Assembly (NCBI GenBank): GCA_964034945.1
Contig: OZ035961.1
Location: forward strand, 26,389,684 to 26,453,683
DNA length: 64,000 nucleotides
Direction: 5' to 3'
Origin: Chrysopilus asiliformis
Lineage: Eukaryota > Arthropoda > Insecta > Diptera > Rhagionidae
The position numbers and the translations under genes were made by a program. Below the pieces are notes generated by a model, which worked only from the letters and a program-made list of their open reading frames with translations, was not told where the DNA came from and made no database searches. Positions 1-11,115 of this stretch are shown one piece after another (position 1 is the stretch's first letter; the number at the start of each line of letters is the position of its first letter).

Positions 1-1590
1 CCATTCGAGACGAGTTCTGGTTTATATTTCATGGCCGACACATCCGTCCATACAAAATTTAGATGGCAAACCATACCGGACCAGTTCAGTGAGCAGAGAA
101 GTACGCAGAGTATGACAATTTACTATGATGGGAATGATGCCCCTCTATTTTTCTTGAATGGTGGTGCGTCACTTTTGACATTTCTACAGGGCGAAAAAAA
201 AATCCAAGTCAGCCCAAAAAAAAGAACAAGAATTTCGTGTTCGTGCCTCTATGACTGATGTGCATTGGGCTGTCACAAAAGGCAAACAAATCACTCATTT
301 TCAGCATGAGACCGGGTGACAGGGACCAATGATAGATTCATACATCCCGCCAAACGTTCGCATGATGACAAAAAGAGATGCACGATGTTTTGCTATAGAA
401 TCCAGAAACCATAATGTATGTATGTTGACGTTGTGCGCTCGTATGTTACTGGGGCCTCCCTAATTTTTCCCATTTTTAATGTCGCCTTTTCTTCTTGCGA
501 TGATTTTTTCGGTCTATTTTTCAAAGTTTTTTTTTTTCGATGGCAGCTAAATTTGATGAAGTTTCCATGTGTACCAAAAAGATGAATTGCTCAAAAATCA
601 CTCAAATTGAATAGATTTTTGCGCTTTATTCAGCGGCTGATGAGAAAATTGGACTGGCGGCGGCGGCGTCTCTTTTCTGTATATTTTTTAGATGTGCTTT
701 TTTTGTTTAATATCAGAAATTTGTCCCCTTTTCATGTTTTCGTGAAAGCCGCTGGGCCCTGAAAATTCACGACTGAATGGTTGGCAGGACAGGAGCCCAA
801 TTCGATTCAAACAACACCCAGGCGGATACGCTAGAATGGAGGAGATCAGGCATTCTATTTTTACTTCCTTATACGAAACAGGGCCAAGTATTGTTAAGAC
901 ATTTTTTATTACCCAATAATGGACCGCAAATTTGCCGGAAATTGCGAATTTTTGAATAAAAAACTCACTATTTAAAAAAAATGTGTCTCGCGAACGGTTT
1001 GTCGTCGATATGATCTTTAGTTAAAAAGAAAGTTGTCTAAAATTCAAAGAAAAACCTCAAAAAATACAATTTCATTAAATTTTTCGGAGAAAGTTCCGAA
1101 AAATTTAATGAAATTTTTTTTTCTACTGCAGATTTAAATGATTTTTTTTATTTTGAACACAAAAGTGGCACCCTTAAGGTTTTTGGTGCAGCAGTCGGAA
1201 AACTCACTGGGAAATTCACGTTATGTAATATTCCACAATTTTCCTGATGTTTTAATTTTTTTTAAATCAATCTATGTGAACCGTTTATTGCAAATACATA
1301 ATCTTAACCTTTAACTATGGACGTGATTTATGTTTCACACATCCTGAAACGTGGGGTGTCACATACACCTATATTTTATTTAGAAATTTTTCAAGACTTT
1401 AAAATAAAATCACTGATAAACTGCATGGATAGGGGAGAAGTTTACGATTATTTAAAATCGAAAAAATCGGGGGGCCTGTGGGACCCCACGTTCACAGTTA
1501 AAAGTTTAGTACCAGGATACTTTTGCTGATTTTTGGGGAAAACCTAAATTCACATTATCTTTACAGAGCTTTTCCAGAGTTTTTAAATTC
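1..1590. other. AT-rich DNA, no gene recognised
   Basis: I see no domain, splice-bounded coding tract or RNA gene here. Open frames are short and match nothing I know. The only clear structure is the hairpin at 1068-1115. Confidence 0.5.
1068..1115. repeat. Perfect 20-bp inverted repeat (hairpin)
   Basis: Arms at 1068-1087 and 1096-1115 are perfect reverse complements (first arm aatttcattaaatttttcgg) around an 8-base loop. No TIR-type ends or target duplication flank it, so it is a simple palindrome of unknown role. It is AT-rich and short for a pre-miRNA. Confidence 0.85.
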
Positions 1591-1988
1591 CCGACCTAGA
1601 AAGGTAGAACTAAAACTAACGCGCGATAACAAAATTTCATAGAAATCGGTTAAGCGGCTACTGAGTAATCGCTGTCACCGATTTTTGAAACGTTGTTTTG
1701 AGACACCAAGTGAGGGTTATCGAGGGGAGGGAAAAGTTAGGTTTGTAGTGGAAAAATCGAAAGCCCTTAGCCCCCTTAGTAATACTGTAAAGTTTCATTA
1801 AGATCGGACCACCAAATACCAGGCGAGGGGTATCGAGGGGAATTTTCTCAGAGGTGAGACCTATCTAGATCGATTCCTTGTCCCCGAAAATCCTTAACCT
1901 TCAATTTTCGTGAAAATCGTTAGGCGGGTTTTCGAGATCGTTTGTGCAGACAGACAGACAGACATTCCTCGTATTATATTATAGGATA
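1590..1988 (+). repeat. Dispersed repeat with GACA tail
   Basis: The tract has the 'cgaggggtatcgagggga' style seen in insect interspersed repeats. It ends in a short (CAGA)n run near 1950-1970, followed by 'attatattatagga'. The organisation resembles the GACA-tailed repeats at 9085 and 29970. The left boundary is uncertain and the family is not named. Confidence 0.45.
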
Positions 1989-1996
1989 TGAAAATA

Positions 1997-2496
1997 CAGT
2001 GAGGGTATTCACAGTCCTCTTTTAATTTTGGGTATTCGGTGTTTTCGGTAATATTAAAAGACTGAAAATATTCTGCTGTGAACATCCCACAGCACAGATT
2101 TGAGAACAGCGCTTTTATTGGATACGTGACCAAATCATAAACTGCGAATTTGATTGTAAAATATGTCACATACCTTTAAATCCATGTTTGATTTATTCTT
2201 TTGAATTTCTATTGTGGCAACGGCTATCAAAATTGACAAAATTTGCAGTCCGGTGAGATAACCAGCGAGAAAATTTGACAACTAAAAACTTTACTAGCGC
2301 CACTCGCGTTTGATTCTTGATACCGAATAATCGGGCCGGAAAACACGACTCAAGGCATGTCTACAATTACCGAATCCGGTAATTCATTTTTACATGAACC
2401 AAGTTACCGTCTCGGTAAAAATCTGTTAAATTTGACTGAATTACCGAGCGGTAAATTTACCCGCAATTTAAAAGAGGACTGTGAATACCCTGACAG
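1997..2496. mobile_element. 500-bp TA-flanked MITE (mariner-like ends)
   Basis: Terminal inverted repeats of about 30 bp begin CAGTGAGGGTATTCACAGTC on the left. The complement of the right end begins CTGTCAGGGTATTCACAGTC and both continue CTCTTTTAA. A TA dinucleotide lies directly outside each end (1995-1996 and 2497-2498), the target duplication of the Tc1/mariner superfamily. The interior has complementary 'ccggtaatt' and 'ttaccg' stretches but no transposase. The element is non-autonomous. Confidence 0.75.
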
Positions 2497-2499
2497 TAA

Positions 2500-4700
2500 A
2501 ATTTCCTCAAAAATCCAGTAAAAAATGTTAGTAGATATTTTCATCGAAAATTTTCCAGAATCAAGACAAATTCTATAAAATGTGGGTAAAGTAAAAAAAA
2601 CGTGTCCATAAAAAATATGATTATTATATTTTTTATATAAATTATACAAAAGGTCTGAGCTTTTTGGTTAATGGCTTAAAATTTTCAGTGTAGAATAGTT
2701 TAAAAGCAAAAAAATGAGTCTTCCTTTTGCCTTTTGATTTTCCCCTTTGCCATTTGAATTTCCCTTTGCCTATCAAAAAGGGGCCAAATATTAAATAAGG
2801 GTACTAAAATGTGGCCCGTTTTTGAAAAACCAAAAATACTACAATTCAATGCGAATAAGAAAATCACACGATGATCGGATTTTTCGATTCTACTTTTTTT
2901 GAAAATTTGTTAAAACATATACAGAGCGCTAAACTTCACAAAATCTAATGATGTTGATTAGATGATGGCCTGTTGGGAATTGGAGCGCTCTAATTGGGCT
3001 TTGTACCATTGTTGGCAGCGATTGTTGGCTGCCTTGGATCATTCTTTTCTTTTCGGTGAGTTCACAGAGTGCTTTTCATCTATTTTCCATGGGTTACGCA
3101 TTTCACTTTGAATTTTTGATGAAAAAAAAAATTTTTTTTCGTGTCCATTTCATTTGAGTTGCATAATAATAGCGGAATAAATTTTTTGGATACATGAAAA
3201 AATTAACTGTATTTATGGCTCATAGTTTTTCGTGAAACACCTTTCGAAAGAGTTCAAATAGAGCTGTGAATTTCTATTAGTTTGCCAGGCACATTCGAGT
3301 GAATCCCCCTTTTGAAAAAGAAGAAAAATGTTTTATAGTACCTGCTCTAATATGCACCGGTATCTGCTAGATAAATATCTAATTCATACACGATTTGAAT
3401 TTTTCATTTTTTTCCCCCGTTTTATACTTTACTTGCGATGACCAGCCATGAGGAGCAGCCCATCGTCAAGAGGTCCCATTTTTATTATTTCTACCTTTTT
3501 TTCTCACTGAGCCGTAATAAAATTTTGTTTCGTAGCAGTTTTCTATAATTTTTATTTATCTTTTTTCCACTAGATGGTGTTTCTTAATTACCATTTGAAT
3601 AAAATTTCAATTAATTGAAAATATTTTAAAGCATTTACTTAGATTTCTGGCATTTTGTGTGTTTCGTTGCGGGGCAACTCAAATGTATGTGCATATTTTT
3701 TTTTTTTTTTTTTTGAGAAAAGATACTTTAGAAATTTCGTGAATTGAAATTGTTAAAATATCATAATGATATACTTAAAAAATTGTAAGGTCGAATGAGT
3801 TGGAATAAATTTGCACGTTTATTGTTTAGATGTCCGTAATTATTTAATTGTTATGTGAATTTGATATTTTTTCCAAATTCTTCAAGTCAGAGAAAAAAAA
3901 AGAAATATCCGCTCTAAAATTTTGCGGTTACATTTTTTCTTAATATCTGTTAGAAAAAAAATACACAATTTCTACTACCTGCATGTAATAAATTATCCGT
4001 CAACACATCCAAAAATGTGTTTTTAATGAAACGATTCTCACCTGGAAATAGAAAAAGAAGATAATTAAATTTAATTTTTACTACCACTTGAATTTCGTAT
4101 AATTTGTTAATTTTTGGATAAGTTGGAAAATATCATTACAATAGTTTTTTTTTGTTAGAAAGAAAAATCTCAGCTGTTTAATAATTTATGGACAATGCAT
4201 ATTTATATTATGATGATTTCTTATGATTTATGTTAGATCATCTTGACGCAAGTATGTAAAATGCAAATAAAGACGTAAAGTCTCCAAAAATTTAGTAATA
4301 AATCTAGATTTCGTGACATTTGGAATTTCTCAATAACGGTTTTACAAAATTCGGGTAAAAATAGAGACTCTTAATTGGCTTGTCTGGTAGTTAGTACATA
4401 ACCCTTCAGTACTCAAATACCGATATCGTTGCTATATTGGAACAGTAATAACTTGGAAATGCTCACTTTTTGGGAAGTGAATGAAAACGTTCGATTTTCA
4501 TGAGCGTAATTATAAATAAACGGTTAACGATGTTAGAAAAATTGAGCCAATTTAGACTTAAGTGCTTCACATGGAGAGGATTATTATGTAACTTAGAGTA
4601 CACCACCATCCCTCCCTTTCTTCCTACCCCTTCCCTGCTATCTCTGAAACGGATGGAGTTATTTTGATCCGATTTTCAAGGTTTGGTCAATTTTGGCTCG
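2500..4700. other. AT-rich DNA, no gene recognised
   Basis: Homopolymer A and T runs are frequent, for example a T16 run near 3700. I recognise no gene, repeat boundary or RNA here. Confidence 0.5.
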
Positions 4701-4701
4701 A

Positions 4702-4789
4702 AAACGGCTCTGCAAAAACTAAAATGAAGTAAATGTTATTTTTAGAAACGGCTCTGCAAAAACTAAACTGAGGTAAATGTTTTTTTGGT
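4702..4789. repeat. 44-bp tandem duplication
   Basis: Two adjacent copies share 'aacggctctgcaaaaact' and differ at a few positions (aaatgaag versus aactgagg). The starts are 44 bp apart, at 4702 and 4746. Confidence 0.85.
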
Positions 4790-4824
4790 TTTGTAATTTT
4801 GCTAATAACATTTCATTTCATTAA

Positions 4825-4946
4825 CACGTTGACTGCCAGACCAATTTTGCAAAAATGTAAGGGAGATGTAGACGTATGTAGAATGTACGTATGTATGTAG
4901 ATTGTAGACCTAGCTATCGAAAATGATAGCCTTGGCAGTCAATGTG
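4825..4946. mobile_element. piggyBac-like MITE, 122 bp
   Basis: TTAA lies at both edges (4821-4824 and 4947-4950). The termini are CACGTTGACTGCCA and, complemented from the right, CACATTGACTGCCA: 14 bp with one mismatch. A TTAA duplication is diagnostic of the piggyBac superfamily. The 122-bp body has no coding capacity and holds a small 'gctatc...gatagc' hairpin, so any movement would depend on a transposase elsewhere. Confidence 0.75.
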
Positions 4947-4950
4947 TTAA

Positions 4951-7429
4951 GAGGACAAAAATCTAAAAAAAATCCCTGGTTTTGAAAATGTTGGGGTAAT
5001 TCCGAAAATGGTAAAAAATGAACAAACTACACTTGTCTTCAAGTGAACATCTAGAAAATGCGTTCAAAAACTACTATTGGAATCAAACTTGTTGAAATCA
5101 GTGAAAATTCCTACGAAAACTTTTATGTGAATAAACTTTTAACACTTAACGGCAACAAAAAAAACAAATTTAGTGTCATGTGTTGACACTAACTTATGTG
5201 GTAAGAATTTTCTGTTTATTTTATTTTAACATCACATGAAAATTATATTACACCAACCCAAAATTCAAAAGTAAATTGAAACATTTGGTAAAAATTGCTC
5301 TATAAACACACGATTTACCTGCAGGACTAATCCCAAGGATCTCAGGATCGCAGGATCCCAAACTAATGCACAGTAGGACTTTAATGATCTTTAATATATT
5401 TTTTTTTGTCTAAAGTTATACAACTTAATTTTCTCGTGATTCGACTCAAGGCCTTCTTTTGAAAATTTATGAGGTTTAATGAAATAGTTACGCTGCTGGT
5501 ACAGAGAAGTTCACCTTTAAACCCTCGTCATCATCGGTGATTTCACCATTTTGTTCCCTTGAGACAAAAAACAAACCTCTCGCTAAAAAAACTGTTTGAA
5601 AAAAGGTTCAAATTAAAACGTAGTCCGTCTAATTGTCCGACATTTGGTCTTTCAGCCATGCTGCCATAGACACATTTGCCCCGTCCATTTTTTTTTTCTT
5701 TTGTTATAGAAGCCTAAAATTTGATGCTGACTTCATTTCCGACCCATCATCACACAGTGGTCTAAAAAAAAACAGCCAACCAGCGAACTAAGACAGATAT
5801 TTCTTTTTCAATCTTGTCAAATTTTTTCCTATAAACTTTCGAAACAGCAAAAATTGGATTCGTCTTGAATTTTGTGAGAGTGGCTAGAAAACCCCGGTGA
5901 AGTTTTTTGATCTTTTGATGATGATTCAAACAAAGACCAAAAAGAAGATAAAATGACCGACTTTGGAAGTCCACTGAAAGAATTACCCAATAAGTGACCA
6001 CACAGACAACGTCACATTAACCACAATCTCATAGATTTTAAGATTTTTGGGTTAGATCGAGGTAAAGTGACAGGGGGTTCGGATTTTGAACATTTACCCG
6101 TCCTGCAATCGTTGCTTTCGGATCTTGTTCTGAAATTAAACAAAGAGAAACGCCGTCATTGCCGCCACCATCACCATTTCAAAGACCATTGCCACTTATT
6201 TCCACTGAATCACAGAAATATTGCCGATGTCCATCGTGCAGTAAAAGTACTGTCCGTTGATAAAAAAAAATCCCCCTCCATAGTGTCCACTGACTACGTC
6301 CAGTAGTAATATCGAGTTTTCTTTTTTACTGTCCCAGAACTAATGTGGAAAAACTGTCAAATCAACTGCTGATTCTCATTTCTTTTAACGATTTTATTTC
6401 TTCATTTCTACAAAATTTATTATTTATTTAACCAGATTTTTATCTTTTTCTTGTAATGGTTCGCGCTTTTATGAATTATGTACAAAGGCCGGTTGAAATA
6501 AGTTGTAGATCAGGCGACGATGACAAGACGACCAAGTAGTAGCAAACGACCATCTCGTATTATACAAAAATTCCCATTTCTGAAGTGTATTTACCTTGAT
6601 CTTCGTTGAACATGACATGTCCTTCATAAATTATTAATCTTTTTTTAACTTTTTGATTAAGGTATGTGGCAGAAAAATAAGTCAGAACAAACAAAACCTG
6701 AACATCATGTAACCAACACAGCGTACTGATTTATCTTAATATGATTATTTTGATTTAGATGGACTTGTAGGTATAAAAGGCGAGTAATTTTATCATAAAT
6801 CCAAAATCCTTGAATTTTACAACAGAATTGTCAAAAATTATTCCATTGACAACAATATCTTTGACACTGACGGATATTGTTTTTTTTTTGGTTCTTGAAT
6901 GAGAGATTTTAATCGTCGTTACAAAAAAAAACTAATAAAAAAGCTACAGTTGTTAAAAATGAGCTCTGGAAACTATAAATGTTTTGCAGAGTCAGGTGTG
7001 ATGAGGTGGAAAAAGTCCCCGCAAGGCGGAAAGGGCTTGAGGTTTTGGGAGGCCGAACTATCGATATTCTAATTTTTTCTTATATTAAAAGATCCTTAAT
7101 TAAATGAAACAAGTGTTTAAAATTTTAAAAATAAGAAGCAAGCGTTTTAAGTTTTAAAGAGGCCCACAAAGTTTTTTGCAGCTGAGTGGGGCCAAAATTT
7201 GTAGCTATATATTTTTCAAAATGACAAAATATATTTTTCAAAATGACAAGATTGGTTTGTTTAGTTCAAAACCAACAAAAAATTCGCTGAAATGATAAAA
7301 ATTTATCGTCCTGTGGACAACATCTTTAAACATTGACAAAATATTTTTTTGATTGTGGGAAGCTCTACCTTTTTTTTTTAGAAAAGCAAAAACTGTACAA
7401 TAATACTACAAGAAAGTATAAAAAACGTG
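4951..7429. other. Anonymous DNA, no gene recognised
   Basis: A 79-codon open frame at 6067-6306 (His-rich) and other short frames match no family I know and have no supporting context. A 22-bp unit is duplicated at 7207-7250. Nothing else stands out. Confidence 0.45.
7207..7250. repeat. 22-bp tandem duplication
   Basis: Two contiguous copies of an atatatttttcaaaatgaca-type unit lie at 7207-7228 and 7229-7250. They differ only at the last base. Confidence 0.85.
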
Positions 7430-8205
7430 GTTCAACTGGATTTTGATGTATAGATATGTTATGTAAAATCATATTATAAACACATTTCATCTTTATACAT
7501 TTTTCGATACGATGCACGGTTTTCGAGAAAACAGGAGAAAAGTATTCCATTTGTATGGGAGCGGGGCAAGCAGTGGTCCGATTGGATTTTGATGTATAGA
7601 TGAGTTATGAAAAAACCTATTCTAAATACATATTATCATTTTTATAAATTTTTCAACATGACTCACCGTTTGCGAGAAAATGGCAAAAAACTGTTTCGTT
7701 TGTGTGGTAGAGAGGGGGAAGGGATGGTACAATTTTGCGCATTCAGAATCTTAGCCTAGCTATTTATGAGAAACGTAACTGTACAAAATTTCAAGTCTCT
7801 AGCTCAATCGTTGTGAAAGTTATGGCCGGACGGACAGTCGGACGGACATGCGAAAATCAAAATCTTTTGTCATCCCTAAAGGTGCCGCTTCACATGAGAG
7901 TAAATACGCGAGTAACTCTCAAAAACTCTCGAGAGTTCAGTGGAGGTCGGTCGACTCGAGAGTAGAATCACTTTTGACAGCTCGCAGAAACTAGCTCGCG
8001 AGTTTTTACGAGTTCCCGCGAGCGACTCTCAGAAACGGATCCATTTGCGAGTAGCTGCTATCGAGAGGTTCTCGCTGGGATTTACTCTCATGTGAAGCGG
8101 CACCTTAACACCCTGGTGTAGTTCATTTCTGTGTCCGATGATTGGTTCGATGCGTTACAAACGGTATGCTAAATCTAATATACTTTTATATATCAAATAG
8201 AAAAT
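7430..8205 (+). mobile_element. DINE-1/HINE-like repeat, copy A (interrupted by a MITE)
   Basis: The modules in order are: two subunits 146 bp apart, each opening with tggattttgatgtat (about 7437 and 7583); a block with 'cttagcctagc' and 'caaaatttcaagtctctagc' (7750-7807); a short GGAC-type microsatellite (7828-7850); and a tail running to 'gcgttacaaacggtatgcta' (about 8150-8171). A (GTCY)n core inside conserved flanks is the published hallmark of DINE-1/HINE (Helentron-related) elements. I cannot verify Helitron termini, so the class is inferred. The tail is split by the MITE at 7880-8105. Related copies lie at 10871-11100, 50160-50640 and 50880-51240. Confidence 0.55.
7880..8105. mobile_element. 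Short MITE nested in HINE-like copy A (TAA duplication)
   Basis: The ends are AGGTGCCGCTTCACATGAGA and its exact complement at the right, continuing GTAAAT. TAA flanks both sides (7877-7879 and 8106-8108), which fits the TWA duplication of PIF/Harbinger elements. The uninterrupted copy of the host repeat at 10871-11100 (opposite strand) has catccctaacac where this copy is split, which confirms a clean insertion. The interior is packed with ctcgcgag/ctctcgagag-type motifs. It lacks about 155 bp present in the copy at 32860-33244. Confidence 0.8.
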
Positions 8206-9084
8206 TTTAGATTTCCAACTTTAATCCATCTTGACATTTATGTTTAGACAATTACCAGAATCGGCACTGTACACCACAGTATCCTTAAAGTCAAGCAATC
8301 CCTTTAAGATGCAAGATTCCACTTACAAGACATGTGTATTTTAGTTGTAACTCTCCCGCCACAGCACAATATCCTCCCTCCCTGTGCAAAAAAATCGCAT
8401 CTTTTGCAATTGTCAGCACAGCCATTATGATAGAAAAAATTATCCATTTTTTGTGTTTTGCTTTCTGTTAGTGAAGGTTTGTTCATTATCCTGCCGTCCC
8501 TTTATCGAAAGTACATAAATGTTTAAGAAGAAAGGGAGTTTCACTACAAGTAATAGTGGTCTTGCCCTTCCCCTTTCCATGACAAACCCGCATGGAACAT
8601 TCACAGGAGCTAAATTGCACACTCCCCAGGCCGCTGCCAAAGGTCTTTTGGGCTGGTATAGTTGCTGCCTCACTATTACTCCAGAAATGAAATAATTTTC
8701 CTCCCGAATCTCTATTTCGATAATAAACGGTATGAAAGCGTAGTATGAAAGCATTGAGCTGCCTGTACTTTTCGTCCGAGTGAAATAATCGAATTATGTT
8801 CGTCAGAATAAGTTCTAATTGAAAAATATTGTTATGTAAGTATGACTGTTAATATTAGTATAAAGTGTGTACGTGTGTATTTGAAGCTCAAAGTAAAAGT
8901 ACTCCATGATTTAATTCAAGGCGTTGTCGTTACTCGTTTATATTATGAACGTGATTGGGTATGACGATGACGAATTATAGTAATACTTTTTGTTCAGTTT
9001 CGCTCAGTAGACTATTTTTTTAACTTGTTCGATTTTAACTCCATTTTCTACAGTTGAATAATAAATAATTTTTTTTATACTCTA
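8206..9084. other. Anonymous DNA, no gene recognised
   Basis: A 104-codon frame on the minus strand (8440-8754) has no recognisable domain or codon-usage support. I call no feature here. Confidence 0.4.
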
Positions 9085-9573
9085 CTAGCTTGCATACCCG
9101 TCGTTGCCGGGTTAAGTTTTTTCAATTTTTTTTTTTGGTGGCCTATGTTGGAGCTAAACTTCAGGCCAATCGGCTCGGTAGTTTCCCCGCGAAAGGGTAA
9201 CATAGAGGAAGAGCTAAGTTTCGAGATCACTTTACCCTCTCCCCTTACTCCCCCCACCTCTCGGGCTACTTTTTAATGGGTCTGTCTTGAGGCTGGACCC
9301 CCAACGAACATCTATGCCAAATTTCAGGCTAATCGGTTCAGTAGTTTCCCCGCGAAAGGGTAACATAGAAGAAGAGTTAAGTGTCGAGATGACTTTACCC
9401 CCTCCCCTTACTCTTCCCACCCCTCGCGCTACTTTTCCGTATGCTCTGTTGGAACCAGAACTACCACAGACACTCATGCCAAATTTCAAGTCAATCGGTT
9501 CAGCCGTTTTTGTGTGAAAGAGGAACAGACAGAGAGACATACAGACAGACACCAACTCATTTTTATATATTAG
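9085..9573 (+). mobile_element. GACA-tailed interspersed repeat with internal 163-bp duplication
   Basis: It opens 'ctagcttgcatacccgtcgttgccggg' in two parts and closes with a GACA microsatellite (about 9528-9550) followed by 'catttttatatatta'. The repeat at 29970-30360 has the same opening and closing style. A block containing gtttccccgcgaaagggtaa occurs twice, 163 bp apart (9181 and 9344). The combination of a GTCY-type and a TA-rich microsatellite recalls the dipteran 'mini-me' repeats. The superfamily is not established. Confidence 0.55.
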
Positions 9574-9575
9574 TA

Positions 9576-10868
9576 ACACATGGATCAATAAGTCCCGAGA
9601 CTAACCCAGAGATGACGCTCGTAGTAAACCAGTAACCACGTCTTTCTAGAGTACTAACCTTTGCTTGAAACGTGTCAAAATTTTAAGTCGATCGGACCAG
9701 AAACAGCTGAGTTATCGAGGTTGGAGTAAAGTCGTTTTGTAGTTTGTTTAAAAAATGGAAAAAACCGAGTTTCGTGTTCTGATAAAACATTGTTTTTTAA
9801 TGGGTAAAAACACCGTGCAAGCGAAACAATGGATTGAAAAATGTTACCCGGACTCTTGTCCATCAAAAGCAACGATTTGTCGGTGGTTTGCCGAGTTTAA
9901 ACGTGGTCGTACCGACACAAATGACGCGGAACGCTCGGGTAGACCTGTGGAAGCCGTTACACCGGAAAATGTGAGTGAAGTGACAAAAATTATAATGAAA
10001 GATCGTGAAGTGAAGCTCCGTGAGATTGCTGAGATAACACAGATATCATATGGAAGTGCATTTACTATCCTTCATGAAAAATTGAGCATGAAAAAGGTTT
10101 TTTCCAAGTGGGTGCCGCGATTGCTTTCGATGGAACAAAAACAGCAACGAGTCGATGATTCAGAAAGCTGTTTATCGCTATTTACTCGCAATAAAAAAGA
10201 TTTCTTGCGTCGTTACGTGTCCATGGACGAAACATGGATACATCACTACACTCCAGAGTCGAAGCGGCAGTCATCTGAGTGGCGCACAGCTGGCGAAAGC
10301 CGTCCGAAGCGTCCGAAAACGCAGCAGTCAGCTGGCAAAGTCATGGCGTCAGTTTTTTGGGATACGCATGGCGTGATTTTCATTGACTACCTCGAAAAAG
10401 GTAAATCGATTAACAGTGATTATTATATTGACTTGCTGGTGCGTTTGAAGGAGGAAATCGCAAAAAAACGACCGCACATGCAGAGAAAAAAAATCCTTTT
10501 TCACCAAGACAATGCACCCTGCCACAAGTCGATGAAAACAATGGCAAAATTGAACGAATTGGGCTTTCATCTGCTTCCCCACCCCCCATACTCGCCAGAT
10601 TTAGCCCCCAGTGACTACTGGCTCTTTGCTGATCTTAAAAAAATGCTCCAGGGAAAAAGATTTGGCTCAAATGAGGAGGTCATCGCTGAAACTGAAGCTT
10701 ATTTTGAAGCGAAAGATAATTTTTTTTATAAACATGGTATTGAAAAATTGGAAAAGCGTTGGAACGATTGTATCACCCTAAAAGGTGATTATATTGATGA
10801 ATAAAAAAAAATTTGGCAAAAAAAATGTTGTTTTCATTGTTAGTCTCGGGACTTATTGATCCATGTGT
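9576..10868 (+). mobile_element. Complete mariner element (irritans type), 1293 bp
   Basis: Perfect 30-bp terminal inverted repeats lie at 9576-9605 and 10839-10868 (outer 20 bases ACACATGGATCAATAAGTCC). TA sits directly outside each end (9574-9575 and 10869-10870). The length is typical of mariner. It encloses one intact transposase gene. Identical ends and an undamaged reading frame point to a recent insertion. It lies between the GACA-tailed repeat on the left and an inverted HINE-like repeat on the right. Confidence 0.96.
9755..10804 (+). CDS. Mariner transposase, intact, 349 aa
   Basis: This is a cut-and-paste transposase that would bind the flanking 30-bp inverted repeats and insert at TA dinucleotides. 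The N-terminal DNA-binding part has a helix-turn-helix ending in KATICRWFAEFKRGR (residues 38-52) and RSGRP (60-64). The linker motif is WVPRLL (119-124; WVPHEL is usual in this group). The catalytic acidic residues are D158 (in SMDETW), D252 (in HQDNAPCH) and D287 (in PYSPDLAPSDYW). The 34 residues between the second and third make it DD34D. Length and sequence are close to the irritans subfamily (the Himar1 group, about 348 aa). The start at 9755 is preceded by an in-element leader of about 150 bp. There are no stops or frameshifts. The R in place of H in the WVPHEL motif is the only oddity I see, so activity is plausible but untested. Confidence 0.96.
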   Translation: MEKTEFRVLIKHCFLMGKNTVQAKQWIEKCYPDSCPSKATICRWFAEFKRGRTDTNDAERSGRPVEAVTPENVSEVTKIIMKDREVKLREIAEITQISYGSAFTILHEKLSMKKVFSKWVPRLLSMEQKQQRVDDSESCLSLFTRNKKDFLRRYVSMDETWIHHYTPESKRQSSEWRTAGESRPKRPKTQQSAGKVMASVFWDTHGVIFIDYLEKGKSINSDYYIDLLVRLKEEIAKKRPHMQRKKILFHQDNAPCHKSMKTMAKLNELGFHLLPHPPYSPDLAPSDYWLFADLKKMLQGKRFGSNEEVIAETEAYFEAKDNFFYKHGIEKLEKRWNDCITLKGDYIDE

Positions 10869-10870
10869 TA

Positions 10871-11100
10871 TGATATGAAAATCAAATAGAAGTATATTAG
10901 ATTTAGTATACCGTTTCTAACGCATCGAACCAATCGTCGGACACAAAAATTAACTGCACCAGAGTGTTAGGGATGACAAGAGATTTTGATTTCCGTATGT
11001 TTGTCAGTCTATCCGTCTTTCCGTCTGTCCATCTGTCGGTCTATCCGTCTGTCCATCCATCTGTCCGTCTGTCCGTCCCAGAAAACCAAAACTTTCGAAA
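10871..11100 (-). mobile_element. DINE-1/HINE-like repeat, copy B (inverted)
   Basis: Read on the minus strand it repeats the tail of copy A: 'gcgttagaaacggtatacta', 'gtgtccgacgattggttcga', 'catccctaacactctgg', then a long (GTCY)n run at about 11004-11078. It is the uninterrupted reference for the MITE insertion in copy A. Its right edge meets the minisatellite-bearing repeat. Confidence 0.6.
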
Positions 11101-11115
11101 TTGTTGAGCGTTTCT

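Noticed and set aside
6067..6306. 79-codon His-rich open frame
   Set aside because: His-rich run only; no family, context or conservation evidence.
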